In this document: positions 29,903-40,375 of the stretch, in pieces
How positions within the stretch are numbered: position 1 is the stretch's first letter
Layout: every line of letters starts with the position of its first letter
Assembly (NCBI RefSeq): GCF_015644725.1
Contig: NZ_CP064795.1
Location: forward strand, 1,052,501-1,116,500
DNA length: 64,000 nucleotides
Source: Salinimonas marina
GTDB taxonomy: Bacteria > Pseudomonadota > Gammaproteobacteria > Enterobacterales > Alteromonadaceae
Reading direction: 5' to 3'
Notes under the pieces: model-generated
Database searches by the model: none
What the model was told of the DNA's origin: nothing
Seen by the model: the letters and a program-made list of their open reading frames with translations, nothing else
Translations under genes and position numbers: made by a program

Positions 29903-31254
29903 TCACACCGAACGCTTGCCAGTCACCGTACTCACAATCGTGCCATCTGCTACCCGGGTTTCAATAGACTGACCCTCACTGACCTGTTCCACAGAGGTCA
30001 CTGCATCAGTGCCGGTAAAACTAATGCTGTAGCCGCGCGCCAGGGTGGCTAACGGGCTCACCGACTGCAATAGCTGTACTGAATTACCAAGCCGTTGCTT
30101 ACTGTGGTGTAGCTGTTTTTTTACCGCCTCGTTTAAACGGTATTCCAAGGCGCCGTGGCGGGCTTTTAACCGGGTCAGTTGCATTGCGGGGTTTTGCTGG
30201 AACAGGCGATTTGATAGTTGATCGTGCCGGCGCTGCAACTGGACAAGGCGGGTATTCAACCCCTGGGTTAACGCCAGTTGCAAACGGTCTACCTGCTGTG
30301 ACTGGGTTTTTAACTGATTCGCTGGATGACAGGCTTTTAAGCGCTGGTTAAGTAACAACAGATGGTGCTGGCTTTGCTTAGCATGCTGCGCCCAGGCTTT
30401 ATGTAACGCCCGGGTGACCTGTGCCACCTGTTGTTGCATCGCCTGTTGGTCCTGACTCAGCAACTCGGCACCGGCCGACGGGGTCGGGGCGCGCAGGTCG
30501 GCCACAAAATCGGCAATGGTCACATCCACCTCATGCCCCACGGCGCTGATTACCGGCAACTGACTCTCGGCGATGGCATAAGCCAGTGCTTCATGGTTAA
30601 AACACCATAAATCTTCCAGCGAGCCGCCGCCCCGGGTAAGCAAGATCACATCAACTTCGGCGCGTTGATTGGCCCGTTCTATCGCGCTTATCAGCTGGAT
30701 ATGGGCGGTTTCACCCTGCACCAGAGTGGGGTATACCACCACCTCAGTAGTAGGACTGCGCCGCTGTAACACGGTGAGCGCGTCATGTAAGGCGGCCCCG
30801 AAATCGAGGTAATAATACCTATGCGACGGATTGTCTGGGGCAGGGGCTGCTTCTTTTCCGGCGCAAATAACCCGGCCTGATGAAGCTGTGTCTTTAATGC
30901 CTCAAAGGCCTGCTTAAGCTGGCCTTCACCATCCGGCTCCAGATGCTCAACAATCAGCTGATAATCTCCCCGGGGCTCGTACAGACCCACTGACGCCCGC
31001 ACCAGCACCTTATCCCCTTCTTTCGGACGTTGGCGCACTCCACGGTTGGTGTTTTTGAACATGGCCGCCCTTACCTGGGCTTTATTGTCTTTCAGGGTAA
31101 AGTACCAGTGCCCGGAGGCCGCACACACAAAATTCGAAATTTCGGCCGACAGCCAGATAAGGCCTATTTCGCCTTCCAAAATCGTGCGAGCCAGGCGGTT
31201 TAGCTTGGTCACAGACAAAATTTGGCGACTGGTAGAGGGACTATTAAAAAGCAT
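29903..31254 (-). pseudogene. xseA: exodeoxyribonuclease VII large subunit, split by a one-base frameshift
   Basis: Large subunit of the single-strand-specific exonuclease VII used in mismatch repair and other DNA metabolism. The N-terminal part (30691-31254) holds the OB-fold with LSAEISNF and SGHWYFTLKD. The C-terminal part (29903-30772) holds the catalytic region with TRGGGSLEDLWCFN and SAVGHEVDVTIADFVAD. Adding one G to the run at plus positions 30796-30799 (CCCC) gives ITSISGAALHDALTVLQRR and a 450-residue protein of normal length. It is divergent from guaB, the usual arrangement. Confidence 0.92.
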
Positions 31255-31289
31255 TAAAAAAATTTCTTATTGATAAAATTCAAATACAG

Positions 31290-31318
31290 TTTACCTGAAA
31301 CTTAAAAAACACTACAAT
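31290..31318 (+). promoter_or_regulatory. guaBA promoter
   Basis: TTTACC (31290-31295), a 17-base spacer and TACAAT (31313-31318) are followed by a GC-rich discriminator (TGCGCCGC), as at growth-rate-controlled promoters. It lies in the 103-base xseA-guaB gap, 39 bases before guaB. Confidence 0.65.
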
Positions 31319-31357
31319 TGCGCCGCAATTAACCCCCGACTAAAAAGGTGTTGTTGC

Positions 31358-32827
31358 ATGCTTCGAATCGTCCAGGAAGCCCTGACTTTTGATGATGTGT
31401 TGCTGGTTCCCGGCCACTCATCAGTCCTCCCTCATACTGCAAACCTGCAGACCAAGCTTACGCGCAATATTACGCTGAATATCCCGATGGTCTCTGCGGC
31501 CATGGATACCGTGACCGAAGCGCGTCTGGCTATAGCCCTGGCCCAGGAAGGCGGATTAGGGTTTATTCACAAGAACATGCAGCCTGAAGAACAGGCCCGT
31601 CACGTACGCGAAGTGAAAAAGTACGAAAGTGGCGTGGTTTCAGATCCGGTTACCGTGTCAAAAGACACTGCGCTTGGCGACGTGCTGGCTCTGAGCAAAA
31701 AGCTCGGCTATTCCGGTTTTCCGGTAACCGATGATGACAATAACCTGATTGGTATTGTGACCGGCCGTGACATGCGTTTTGAAAACCGCCTTGAGCTCCC
31801 CGTGCACAAGGTCATGACCGGCAAAGACAAGCTGGTTACGGTGAAAGAAGGTGCGAGTTCTGAGCAGGTACTGGAACTGATGCACGCTAACCGTATCGAA
31901 AAAATTCTCGTTGTAGATGACAACTTCAAACTTACCGGCCTGATTACCGTAAAAGATTTCCAGAAAGCGGAAAGCAAACCAAATGCCTGTAAAGACTCGC
32001 TGGGCCGTCTGCGGGTAGGTGCTGCGGTAGGAGTTGGTCCGGGTACTGACGAACGTATCCAGTTGCTGGTCGACGCGGGCGTTGATGTATTGCTTATCGA
32101 TACCTCCCATGGTCACTCTCAAGGCGTTATCGATCGCGTGGCGAAGGTACGCCAGGCTTATCCAGACCTGGAAATTATTGCCGGTAATGTGGCGACAGCG
32201 GCCGGGGCCAAAGCGCTGGTTGAGGCTGGCGTAGATGCGGTAAAAGTCGGTATTGGTCCAGGCTCTATTTGTACTACCCGTATTGTGACAGGTTGTGGTG
32301 TGCCACAAATCAGTGCGGTATCCGACGCGGTGGACGCCATTGAGGGTTCAGGAGTACCGATTATTGCCGATGGTGGTATTCGTTTTTCTGGTGACATCGC
32401 CAAAGCCCTGGCCGCCGGCGCCAGTTGTGTAATGGTAGGCAGCATGCTGGCCGGGACCGAGGAAGCACCCGGTGAAGTGGAATTATACCAGGGACGTTAT
32501 TTCAAATCGTACCGGGGCATGGGTTCATTAGGGGCGATGGATCAAAGCCATGGCTCATCCGATCGCTATTTCCAGGATCCGAACAGTGCCGAAAAGCTGG
32601 TACCAGAAGGTATCGAGGGACGGGTGGCGTACAAAGGGCCCATTGCCAATATCATCCATCAGCAGATGGGCGGTTTGCGTTCTGCCATGGGTCTGACCGG
32701 CTGTGCCACTATTGATATTTTGCGCAACGAAGCAAAATTCGTCAAAGTGACCTCGGCCGGCATGGGCGAGTCCCACGTGCATGATGTCAGTATCACTAAA
32801 GAAGCGCCCAACTATCGTATGGGCTAA
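31358..32827 (+). CDS. guaB: IMP dehydrogenase
   Basis: Oxidises IMP to XMP, the first committed step to GMP. The 489-residue protein starts [19 protein letters not shown] and has two CBS domains inserted in the TIM barrel (about residues 90-205), the catalytic cysteine in [13 protein letters not shown], the flap region, and [17 protein letters not shown]. It is followed by guaA in the same operon. Confidence 0.98.
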   Translation: MLRIVQEALTFDDVLLVPGHSSVLPHTANLQTKLTRNITLNIPMVSAAMDTVTEARLAIALAQEGGLGFIHKNMQPEEQARHVREVKKYESGVVSDPVTVSKDTALGDVLALSKKLGYSGFPVTDDDNNLIGIVTGRDMRFENRLELPVHKVMTGKDKLVTVKEGASSEQVLELMHANRIEKILVVDDNFKLTGLITVKDFQKAESKPNACKDSLGRLRVGAAVGVGPGTDERIQLLVDAGVDVLLIDTSHGHSQGVIDRVAKVRQAYPDLEIIAGNVATAAGAKALVEAGVDAVKVGIGPGSICTTRIVTGCGVPQISAVSDAVDAIEGSGVPIIADGGIRFSGDIAKALAAGASCVMVGSMLAGTEEAPGEVELYQGRYFKSYRGMGSLGAMDQSHGSSDRYFQDPNSAEKLVPEGIEGRVAYKGPIANIIHQQMGGLRSAMGLTGCATIDILRNEAKFVKVTSAGMGESHVHDVSITKEAPNYRMG

Positions 32828-32847
32828 GCCACTTCATCGCTTTACAT

Positions 32848-32878
32848 CAGGCTGGTTTCGACCAGCCTGTTTGGTTTT
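32848..32878 (+). terminator. weak terminator or attenuator between guaB and guaA
   Basis: Perfect 9-base-pair stem (CAGGCTGGT with ACCAGCCTG) closed by a TTCG tetraloop and followed by TTTGGTTTT. It lies in the short guaB-guaA gap, 17 bases before guaA. The interrupted T run suggests partial termination or a stability element for the guaB message. Confidence 0.5.
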
Positions 32879-32895
32879 AAATACGGGTAACAACA

Positions 32896-34473
32896 ATGAC
32901 CACTAATATTCATGAGCAACGCATTCTGATACTGGATTTCGGTTCACAGTACAGCCAGCTAATTGCACGTCGGGTAAGGGAAATCGGGGTGTACTGCGAA
33001 CTTTGGGCCTGGGATGTCACCGAAGCCCAGATTCGTGAGTTTAATCCGCAGGGAATCATTTTATCTGGTGGCCCGGAATCGGTCACCAAGCTGAACTCGC
33101 CACGTGCTCCTCAATATGTATTCGAGGCCGGGGTCCCGGTGTTAGGGGTGTGCTACGGGATGCAGACCATGGCCGAACAGCTGGGCGGTAGTGTATTTGG
33201 CTCCAATAAGCGCGAGTTTGGTTATGCTCAGGTGGAAGTCAGTGAGCCCTGTCCGCTGCTGGATAAAATTGAAGATCATATCAGCGAAAACGGTAATGCG
33301 CTGATGGATGTATGGATGAGTCATGGTGACAAGGTCGAAAGCATTCCTGAAGGATTTGTGACCACAGCAAAAACGCCATCATGCCCCCACGCTGCTATGC
33401 ACAACCTAGAAAAGCAGTTCTTCGGGGTACAGTTTCACCCTGAGGTCACACACACGCGTCAGGGTATGCGAGTGTTAACCCACTTTATTATGGATATCTG
33501 TAAGTGTGAAAAACTGTGGACGCCGGCAGCTATCATCGATGATGCGATTGCTCGTATCAAAGAAAAAGTGGGCGATGACCATGTGGTTCTGGGCTTATCC
33601 GGCGGGGTGGACTCCTCGGTAGTGGCCATGCTGGTGCATCGAGCCATTGGTACCCAGCTAACCTGTGTGTTTGTGGATAATGGCTTACTGCGATTAAACG
33701 AAGGCCAGCAGGTAATGGATATGTTCGGTGATCATTTTGGTCTGAACATTATCAAGGTGGACGCCGAAGACCGGTTTTTAAAAGCTTTGGAAGGGGAAGC
33801 CGAGCCAGAAGCCAAGCGTAAAATCATTGGCAACGAGTTTGTACGGGTGTTTGATGAACAGGCAGCCAAACTGACGAATGCCAAGTGGCTGGCACAGGGC
33901 ACCATTTATCCGGATGTGATTGAGTCTGCCGGTTCGGCCACGGGTAAAGCCCATGTGATCAAGTCACACCATAATGTCGGTGGGCTGCCCGAAGACATGA
34001 AAATGGGCCTGGTGGAGCCTTTGCGTGAATTGTTTAAAGACGAAGTACGTAAGATAGGTCTTGAACTGGGTCTGCCTTATGACATGTTGTATCGTCATCC
34101 GTTCCCCGGACCGGGCCTGGGTGTCCGGGTACTGGGCGAAATCAAAAAAGAATACTGCGACTTGCTGCGTAAAGCCGACGCCATATTTATCGAAGAATTG
34201 TGGGCTGCTGATTTGTATAACAAGGTCAGCCAGGCATTTACGGTATTCTTACCGGTACGTTCAGTCGGCGTTATGGGTGATGCCCGTAAGTATGATTGGG
34301 TGGTGTCGCTGCGGGCCGTCGAAACCATCGATTTTATGACCGCGCACTGGGCGCATTTGCCCTACGATTTCTTAGGTCGGGTTTCAAACCGAATCATCAA
34401 TGAAATCGATGGGATTTCGCGGGTGGTATACGATATCTCAGGTAAGCCACCGGCCACCATTGAGTGGGAATAA
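32896..34473 (+). CDS. guaA: GMP synthase (glutamine-hydrolysing)
   Basis: Converts XMP to GMP using glutamine and ATP. The 525-residue protein has a class I glutamine amidotransferase domain (nucleophile in [11 protein letters not shown], His/Glu in [12 protein letters not shown]), an ATP pyrophosphatase domain with the PP-loop LSGGVDSSV, and the C-terminal dimerisation domain ending in [10 protein letters not shown], the conserved family end. Confidence 0.98.
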   Translation: MTTNIHEQRILILDFGSQYSQLIARRVREIGVYCELWAWDVTEAQIREFNPQGIILSGGPESVTKLNSPRAPQYVFEAGVPVLGVCYGMQTMAEQLGGSVFGSNKREFGYAQVEVSEPCPLLDKIEDHISENGNALMDVWMSHGDKVESIPEGFVTTAKTPSCPHAAMHNLEKQFFGVQFHPEVTHTRQGMRVLTHFIMDICKCEKLWTPAAIIDDAIARIKEKVGDDHVVLGLSGGVDSSVVAMLVHRAIGTQLTCVFVDNGLLRLNEGQQVMDMFGDHFGLNIIKVDAEDRFLKALEGEAEPEAKRKIIGNEFVRVFDEQAAKLTNAKWLAQGTIYPDVIESAGSATGKAHVIKSHHNVGGLPEDMKMGLVEPLRELFKDEVRKIGLELGLPYDMLYRHPFPGPGLGVRVLGEIKKEYCDLLRKADAIFIEELWAADLYNKVSQAFTVFLPVRSVGVMGDARKYDWVVSLRAVETIDFMTAHWAHLPYDFLGRVSNRIINEIDGISRVVYDISGKPPATIEWE

Positions 34474-34516
34474 CACTCGCACAACACAACCGCTGTGCTA
34501 GCGAATCGTAAACTTT

Positions 34517-34546
34517 AAAAAAGTCCGCCTTATGGCGGACTTTTTT
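34517..34546 (+). terminator. intrinsic terminator of guaBA
   Basis: GTCCGCC and GGCGGAC pair around TTAT with A6 and T6 flanks. The symmetry allows use on both strands. The rest of the gap to 34761 shows no feature that I can support. Confidence 0.92.
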
Positions 34547-34761
34547 GTGTTTGCTGTGTCGACGCAGGCGAAATTCGGGGACACCGAAGACGGTTCGACG
34601 AGAACCCTGAGAGCGCAGCACGCAGTAAATATTTTCCGACATGCCATGAGCGGGGTTCTATGCTAAAGAATTAGAATAGGTGGGCCAGATTGGGGGGGTA
34701 AAGCCGGCTATAAAGTTGCCAAGGTCTATCCGTTTTTTCAGCTATCATTGGATAGTGTTTA

Positions 34762-35678
34762 TTAAGATTTTTGATTAAATGCTTTAACCGGAAGGCTGAT
34801 ACAAATTAAACAGGTGAGGATTAGCGCGATGCCCATCCAGCCTGCCGCCGAAAGGTGTTCTCCGACAATGACGACTGCCAGGCAGGCCGCCACCACAGGT
34901 TCTGATAATGTGATCGTAGTAGCGGTGCTGGCAGGAATTCGCGCCAGTCCATGCCCATAACACACATAACCCAGAAACATGGGAACCAAAGCCATGTACA
35001 GTCCTACTGATGCATTAACCCATGTGGCCAATAGCGGGGCCCCGGTGGCCAGAAGCACCGGTATTAATATTATGCCACCCAGCCCGAAAGTTGCGCCCAT
35101 CGCTGCCCGGGGCGCTATATTCCGCTGCATAAGACGGCGGGCTGTCCATGAGTACAGCGCATAGGTCAGGCCGGCCAACAACCCGAGCATTACGCCCGGT
35201 AGCACACTGGCGGCAGCGCCGGTGGTGCCATCGTTACCTGCGTCAGCTATCGAAAGCATTATTATTCCTGCTAAGCCAAGGCCAGCGCCAAGCATCCAGC
35301 GACGGGTAAGCCGCAGCCCGTCCAGGAAGTATTCAATCAGGGCAGATAACAAAGGCGCTGAACCTATAGAGACCACAGTGCCTATCGTAACCCCCGCCAG
35401 CCGCATCGAGGCATAAAACACTAGTGGGTAAATAGCTACGGCTACCGCCCCGTGATCAGGTATTTCCACTGGGCTTTTAAATGAGCCGCATTTTGCCGAA
35501 TTTGTCTGCCAGCAAGCAGGGCCTGCAGCAGGCCGCCAAACCCCATCGCTACTGCGCCTATCGCTACAGCGCTAACCTCCGGGGCAAAAGTAGCGGCCGT
35601 TCCGGTGGTTCCCCACAACACCGCGGCAATAAACACGGCGATAAATCCCAACAGACTTTCATCAAGTGCTCGCTTCAT
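34762..35678 (-). pseudogene. EamA-family (DMT) transporter, split by a one-base frameshift
   Basis: Drug/metabolite-transporter-type membrane protein with about ten TM segments in two EamA repeats. The N-terminal part starts MKRALDESLLGFIAV at 35678 and the rest lies in 34762-35469. Adding one G to the run at plus positions 35448-35451 (CCCC) gives KYLITGAVAVAIYPLVFYAS and 305 residues, the usual family length. Its start overlaps the tetR stop (ATGA), so the pair is an operon. The substrate is unknown. Confidence 0.85.
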
Positions 35679-36264
35679 AATGCCTCCAACATGGCTGCAG
35701 CGATGTTGCGGGCCTGGTGAAGGCAATCGCTTCGCCCCTCAAGGCCGGCTCGTGCCATTGCACCTTCCAGCAGAAAAGCGAAATGATAAGCCAGGTGAGG
35801 CACTTCAGAGGGGGCGTCCTCCAGCAGTTGCCCCAGATGCAGGGCCAGCAATGCCTGCACCTGCTCCTTGTGGCCTTTTACCACATTTCTAGCTGTTGCT
35901 TCGGCTGGTAATTCAGCTGCGGCATTGAGCAAACCGCAACCTCGAAAACCGCGGTTGTAGCTTTGTTCGGCGTGATCCTCGTAGGCCAGAAAGACCGCCA
36001 TCACACGTTCCTGCGAGGTGGAAGCTTTGCCAAGCTGCGCTTCATAAAGACAGAGCCATTCAGCATGGCGGGCTTCCAGGTAGGCCGTAACTAAATCGGC
36101 CTTCGAGGTAAAATTATTGTAGAGACTTTTTTCGCAACGCCTGCCTGCTTTATAATGGAATCGATGCCGGTAGCGGTGATGCCATTTTTGTAAAACAGTA
36201 TTGCAGCTGCAGCCAGCAAGCGAGCCCGCGCACTTTCAGGTTTCTGGCCAGACCGTAGCGTCAT
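35675..36264 (-). pseudogene. TetR/AcrR family regulator, split by a one-base frameshift
   Basis: The reconstructed 196-residue protein starts at 36264 with SGQKPESARARLLAAAAILF and has a TetR helix-turn-helix (GITATGIDSIIKQAGVAKKS, then LYNNFTSKADLV). The break is in the T6 run at 36127-36132 (A on the coding strand); one more A restores the frame. The C-terminal ligand domain lies in 35675-36004. It should control itself and the EamA gene through the palindrome at 36289-36312, and perhaps the divergent oxidoreductase gene. Confidence 0.85.
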
Positions 36265-36288
36265 AATAATCCTGGGTGGGTCTCAATG

Positions 36289-36312
36289 GGTAGGTAGACC
36301 AGTCTGCCTACC
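36289..36312. promoter_or_regulatory. probable TetR-family operator
   Basis: GGTAGGTAGAC-CA-GTCTGCCTACC is a 24-base palindrome with a single mismatch. It lies 24 bases upstream of the tetR start in the intergenic region shared with the oxidoreductase gene. The TAGAC-NN-GTCTR centre is typical of TetR-type operators. Confidence 0.65.
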
Positions 36313-36553
36313 TGCGCATGCAAAGCAAGTTATTTGTCTGTAAGTTAATATCGGGATAGCATGAAGCACAAGTCAAACCTTAAGCTACCGCGATAGCGGT
36401 AGATGTCTGCTGCGCACCCACGGCTTAACCCCAATTCAGAACCTGGAGAATTACCCCAAACTATGTTTTTGAAAAGCATAGCTTTACCCTTATGCGTCAC
36501 CCCATGGTAGGCTTAATTTACTCGTTACCAACTTTAACTAAAGGAAAGATCTC

Positions 36554-37596
36554 ATGCTTGCTTTTGGATACAAACAAACCAGCGATACGCCTCATGCAGA
36601 CGCATTAAGCGCGTTTAATACGGCCAAGCCGGTGCCGGCCGGACACGATTTACTGATTGCCGTTGAAGCCATTTCGGTGAATCCGGTAGATACAAAAATA
36701 CGCCGCAACGTTGCGCCTGCTGCCGATGAGTTCAAGGTGTTGGGCTGGGATGCGGTAGGTACGGTAGAAGCCGTAGGGCGTAACTGCACCTTGTTTACGC
36801 CCGGCGATAAAGTCTTTTATGCGGGGATATTTCCCGTCAGGGCAGTAATGCCCAATATCAGCTGGTGGACGAACGCATTGTGGGTCATGCCCCGAAGTCT
36901 GTCAGTGTTAGTGAAGCTGCAGCCTTACCCCTGACCTCACTGACCGCCTGGGAGTTGCTGTTTTCGCGTTTGCAGGTTCCTACCGATGAAACCGGAAAGC
37001 AACAAAGTCTACTGATTGTGGGCGGCGCGGGCGGCGTTGGGTCGATTATGATTCAGTTAGCTAAACAGCTTACCGGACTTACTGTAATCGCCACCGCCTC
37101 CAGAGCGCAAAGCCAGAAGTGGGTGCGTGATCTGGGAGCTGATCATGTTATTGACCATAGCCAGCCACTTGACCAGGAACTGAAAAAAGCAGGTATTGAG
37201 ACCGTCGATTATATTGCCAGTCTGACCCACACCGATACCCATTTTGACGCGTGTGTGAATGTCCTTAAAGCCCAGGGGAAATTTGGTCTGATTGATGATC
37301 CGCAGCAGTTGGATATATTGGCGTTAAAGCGTAAAAGTATTTCGCTGCACTGGGAGTTTATGTACACCCGCTCGTTGTTCAACACCCCCGATTTACAGGA
37401 GCAGCACAATATTCTTAATCAGATCAGCCGGCTGATTGACAATAACACGCTGCGGACGACCCTGGGTGAGCATCTGGGCACAATTACCGCCGACAATCTT
37501 CTCCGGGCTCACCAGATACTCGAGTCTAACCAAGCGTGCGGTAAGCTGGTGCTTGAAGGCTTTGATGCCGACGCAGAAAATTACGACAGCGACTGA
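36554..37596 (+). pseudogene. zinc-type alcohol dehydrogenase-like (quinone oxidoreductase family) protein, split by a one-base frameshift
   Basis: MDR-family NADPH-dependent oxidoreductase. The first part (36554-36934) has the GroES-like domain with ISVNPVDTKIRR and FKVLGWDAVGTV. The second part (to 37596) has the Rossmann motif GGAGGVGSIMIQLAKQ. Adding one G to the G4 run at 36823-36826 restores KVFYAGDISRQGSNAQYQLV and gives 347 residues. It is divergent from tetR-EamA. The substrate is unknown. Confidence 0.85.
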
Positions 37597-37755
37597 CCAC
37601 TGCCGCTGCTGAAGATTCACCGACCCACGGGAAAAAGGTATCGCCGGGAAAACGAAGCATTATCCTGGCATACCCGAGGGGTGGGCTTTGTCATAAAACT
37701 GTAACAAAGACTGCGTGTAATGGCGTCCGCAAAGTTCACCTTAGGATCCGCTATT

Positions 37756-39374
37756 ATGAAGTACACCAGCATCAACCGTCTGGTAATGACGCCCGTTTTA
37801 ATTACCCTGATAATCCTGGTGACACTTAATGCAGCCTCCCTGTATCAGTCATTTTCTTTGCTGAGTCATTATGAGCGTCTGGAGAGCAACCAGCTGCAGG
37901 CTGAGCGAGAAGTCAATGTGGTGTTATCGACCTTTAAAACACAGGTTCAGGAGTGGAAAAATGTCTTGCTACGGGGAACAGACGAGGACGCCCGCGTCAA
38001 ATACTGGCAGCGTTTTTTACAAAGCGAAGCACAGATAGGCGACCTCATCGGTACGCTAGCGCAAAACACGTACTTAAGCGAAGCGACCCGGGGGATATCG
38101 ATAAATTTACCCGCGCCCATGCACTGATGGCGAAAAAATATCGTGACGGCTATCAGGCATTTATTGATTCGGGTTTTGAACCTGCGGTGGCTGATGAAAG
38201 GGTGCGTGGCATCGACCGCGAGCCAGCCCGGTTGCTGGCCTCAGCGGCAGATAATATTGCCCAGACCTCCCACCAGGCATTTGCTCAGCTACGTAGTACC
38301 ACCCACACTACCTTGTGGCTGATACTGGGCGCGGCGCTGCTACTGTCAGCCGGCGGTCTTTTGTATGTAGTGATGCGCTTGCGTACCGGCGTGATACAAC
38401 CCGTCAGGCAAATAGCACATTGTCTGGATGCCCTGTCTAAAAGCGACTACCGGGATGAGCTGAGCTACACCAGCGCGCATGAACTGGGCGTATTGGCGCA
38501 GGCCACCCGGGCGCTGCAAAGCAAACTGATTAACTCGGTAGGTATGTTACAAAGTGCCGAGCACAAAATGACTACCGCCATCGACTCACTGGCGCAGGTT
38601 AGTCAGTCAATTCAGGGCGGGGCCACCCAACAGCAACAAGCCAGTCAGTCGTTAGAGCATAGCACTGCTAGGCTGACCACCATGGTGCATAATCTTACTC
38701 ATATTACTGAGCAGGTGGCCCGGGCCACGGGAAGCTCCCAGACCCAGGTGGCCAGTTGCTATGCCACCTTTGAAAAAGCCAATGCTGGATTTCATCAGCT
38801 GGCGCAAACTGTTAATGCCACCGCCGGTACGGTGAATGAGTTGCAAAGTCGCAGTGTGAATATTCTGAAAGTAGTCAATGTAATCAACGAAATTGCCGAC
38901 CAAACCAATTTGCTGGCCCTGAATGCAGCAATTGAAGCCGCTCGGGCGGGCGAGCATGGGCGTGGCTTTGCGGTAGTGGCTGACGAGGTCCGGGCGCTGG
39001 CAGCCAAAACCCAGCAATCAACCCGTGAAATCAACGATATTTTATCGTCGTTTGAGGCCGAAGCCCGCTCAGCGGTAGTGGCGATGACACAGGGCAAAGC
39101 CCTGTCCGACAGTAATGCGCAGGAAGCTAGTACGGCGCTATCCACCCTTAGTCAGGTGGTAGCAAATATTGAACAAACCGCAGCAGTAGTACAGTCTTTA
39201 CATACCACCGCAGACGAACAGGAGCAGGTTTTAAAAGAGGTCGAAGAGGTTATCGGGCAGGTGGTAAGCTCGGCTGCGCATTATGAACAGCTGTCGCAAC
39301 GGGATGATATCTCGACGGCGATGAAAGCCATGGCGGCGAATGTAGAGAACGTCGTGGGCTCCTTGACCCGCTAA
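37756..39374 (+). pseudogene. methyl-accepting chemotaxis protein, split by a one-base frameshift
   Basis: Chemoreceptor with N-terminal TM (residues about 14-33), a periplasmic helical sensor domain, a second TM (about residues 190-210, [20 protein letters not shown]), HAMP and a C-terminal signalling domain with the hairpin tip [20 protein letters not shown], then [20 protein letters not shown]. The break lies in the sensor domain; one more G in the G5 run at 38090-38094 gives [20 protein letters not shown] and 539 residues. The ATG at 37756 is preferred. The ligand is unknown. Confidence 0.88.
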
Positions 39375-39432
39375 TCGCTTTCTGTCAGGTTGACGACTTG
39401 GATCCTTTCGCTGCAGGGTGTATTTATAATTC

Positions 39433-40350
39433 ATGATTCCATTGACCTTTGACCCTATCTACAGTCAGTTGTCCCTGCCTCCCCGTCATCGGTTTCCGAT
39501 ACAAAAATATCAGGGGATTTTCGATGCGTTGTGCCGGGAAGGGGTGCCCGCCAGTGCTTTTCAATCACCGATACCGGTGACCACTGATGCCCTAACCGAA
39601 TATTATGATCATGACTACATTCATGCTCTCACCCAGGGGCTGCTGGATGCCAAAGCCATGCGCCGCATTGGCTTTAAATGGTCGGAGCAACTGATTAAAC
39701 GCTCCCTCACCGCAGTGGGCGGCACATGTTTAACCGCGCATAATGCACTAGAGCACGGTCTGGCGTTAAACCTGACCGGCGGCTATCATCATGCGTTTGC
39801 CAGCTTTGGTTCAGGCTACTGCTTATTTAATGACTTGTACCTGGCGGCCAGGTCAATGCAAACTCAGCCGGGAATAGACAATATACTCATCATTGACTGT
39901 GATGTGCATCAGGGCGATGGTACCGCCCACCTGGCAGAAAATGATGCGTCTGTGTTCACGGTTTCACTGCATGGTGAAAAGAATTTTCCCCATCGTAAAC
40001 AACATTCAAATCTGGATATGGGCTTGCCTAAACACTGCCACGATGCTGAATATCTGGATACGCTGGACACCACCCTGCATTTGATTGAACGCTGTTTTAG
40101 TCCGGACGCGGTGATTTATGACGCCGGGGTGGATATTCATACCGATGATGATTTAGGCTTGCTGGACATTACTACCGACGGGGTGTTTGAGCGTGACACC
40201 ATGGTACTGAACTGGTGCAAAAAGCATAAGTTACCGGTAGCGTGTGTGATTGGTGGTGGTTACCAGCGTGATATAGAGGCGTTGGTAAAGGTGCATCTGC
40301 AATTGTTTAGGGCCGCCGGGGTCACCGAAGCCGCTTATTCGCCAGGTTAA
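39433..40350 (+). CDS. histone deacetylase family protein (class IV-like)
   Basis: A 305-residue arginase-deacetylase-fold hydrolase similar to the HDAC11-like bacterial group. The active-site histidine pair is GGYHHAF, and the zinc ligands are in IIDCDVHQGDGTA and YDAGVDIHTDDDLG. In bacteria such proteins act on acetylated small molecules or lysines; the substrate here is unknown. It follows the chemoreceptor gene by 58 bases and is convergent with pldA. Confidence 0.9.
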   Translation: MIPLTFDPIYSQLSLPPRHRFPIQKYQGIFDALCREGVPASAFQSPIPVTTDALTEYYDHDYIHALTQGLLDAKAMRRIGFKWSEQLIKRSLTAVGGTCLTAHNALEHGLALNLTGGYHHAFASFGSGYCLFNDLYLAARSMQTQPGIDNILIIDCDVHQGDGTAHLAENDASVFTVSLHGEKNFPHRKQHSNLDMGLPKHCHDAEYLDTLDTTLHLIERCFSPDAVIYDAGVDIHTDDDLGLLDITTDGVFERDTMVLNWCKKHKLPVACVIGGGYQRDIEALVKVHLQLFRAAGVTEAAYSPG

Positions 40351-40375
40351 GCTGGCAGACCTACATCGCTTCAGA

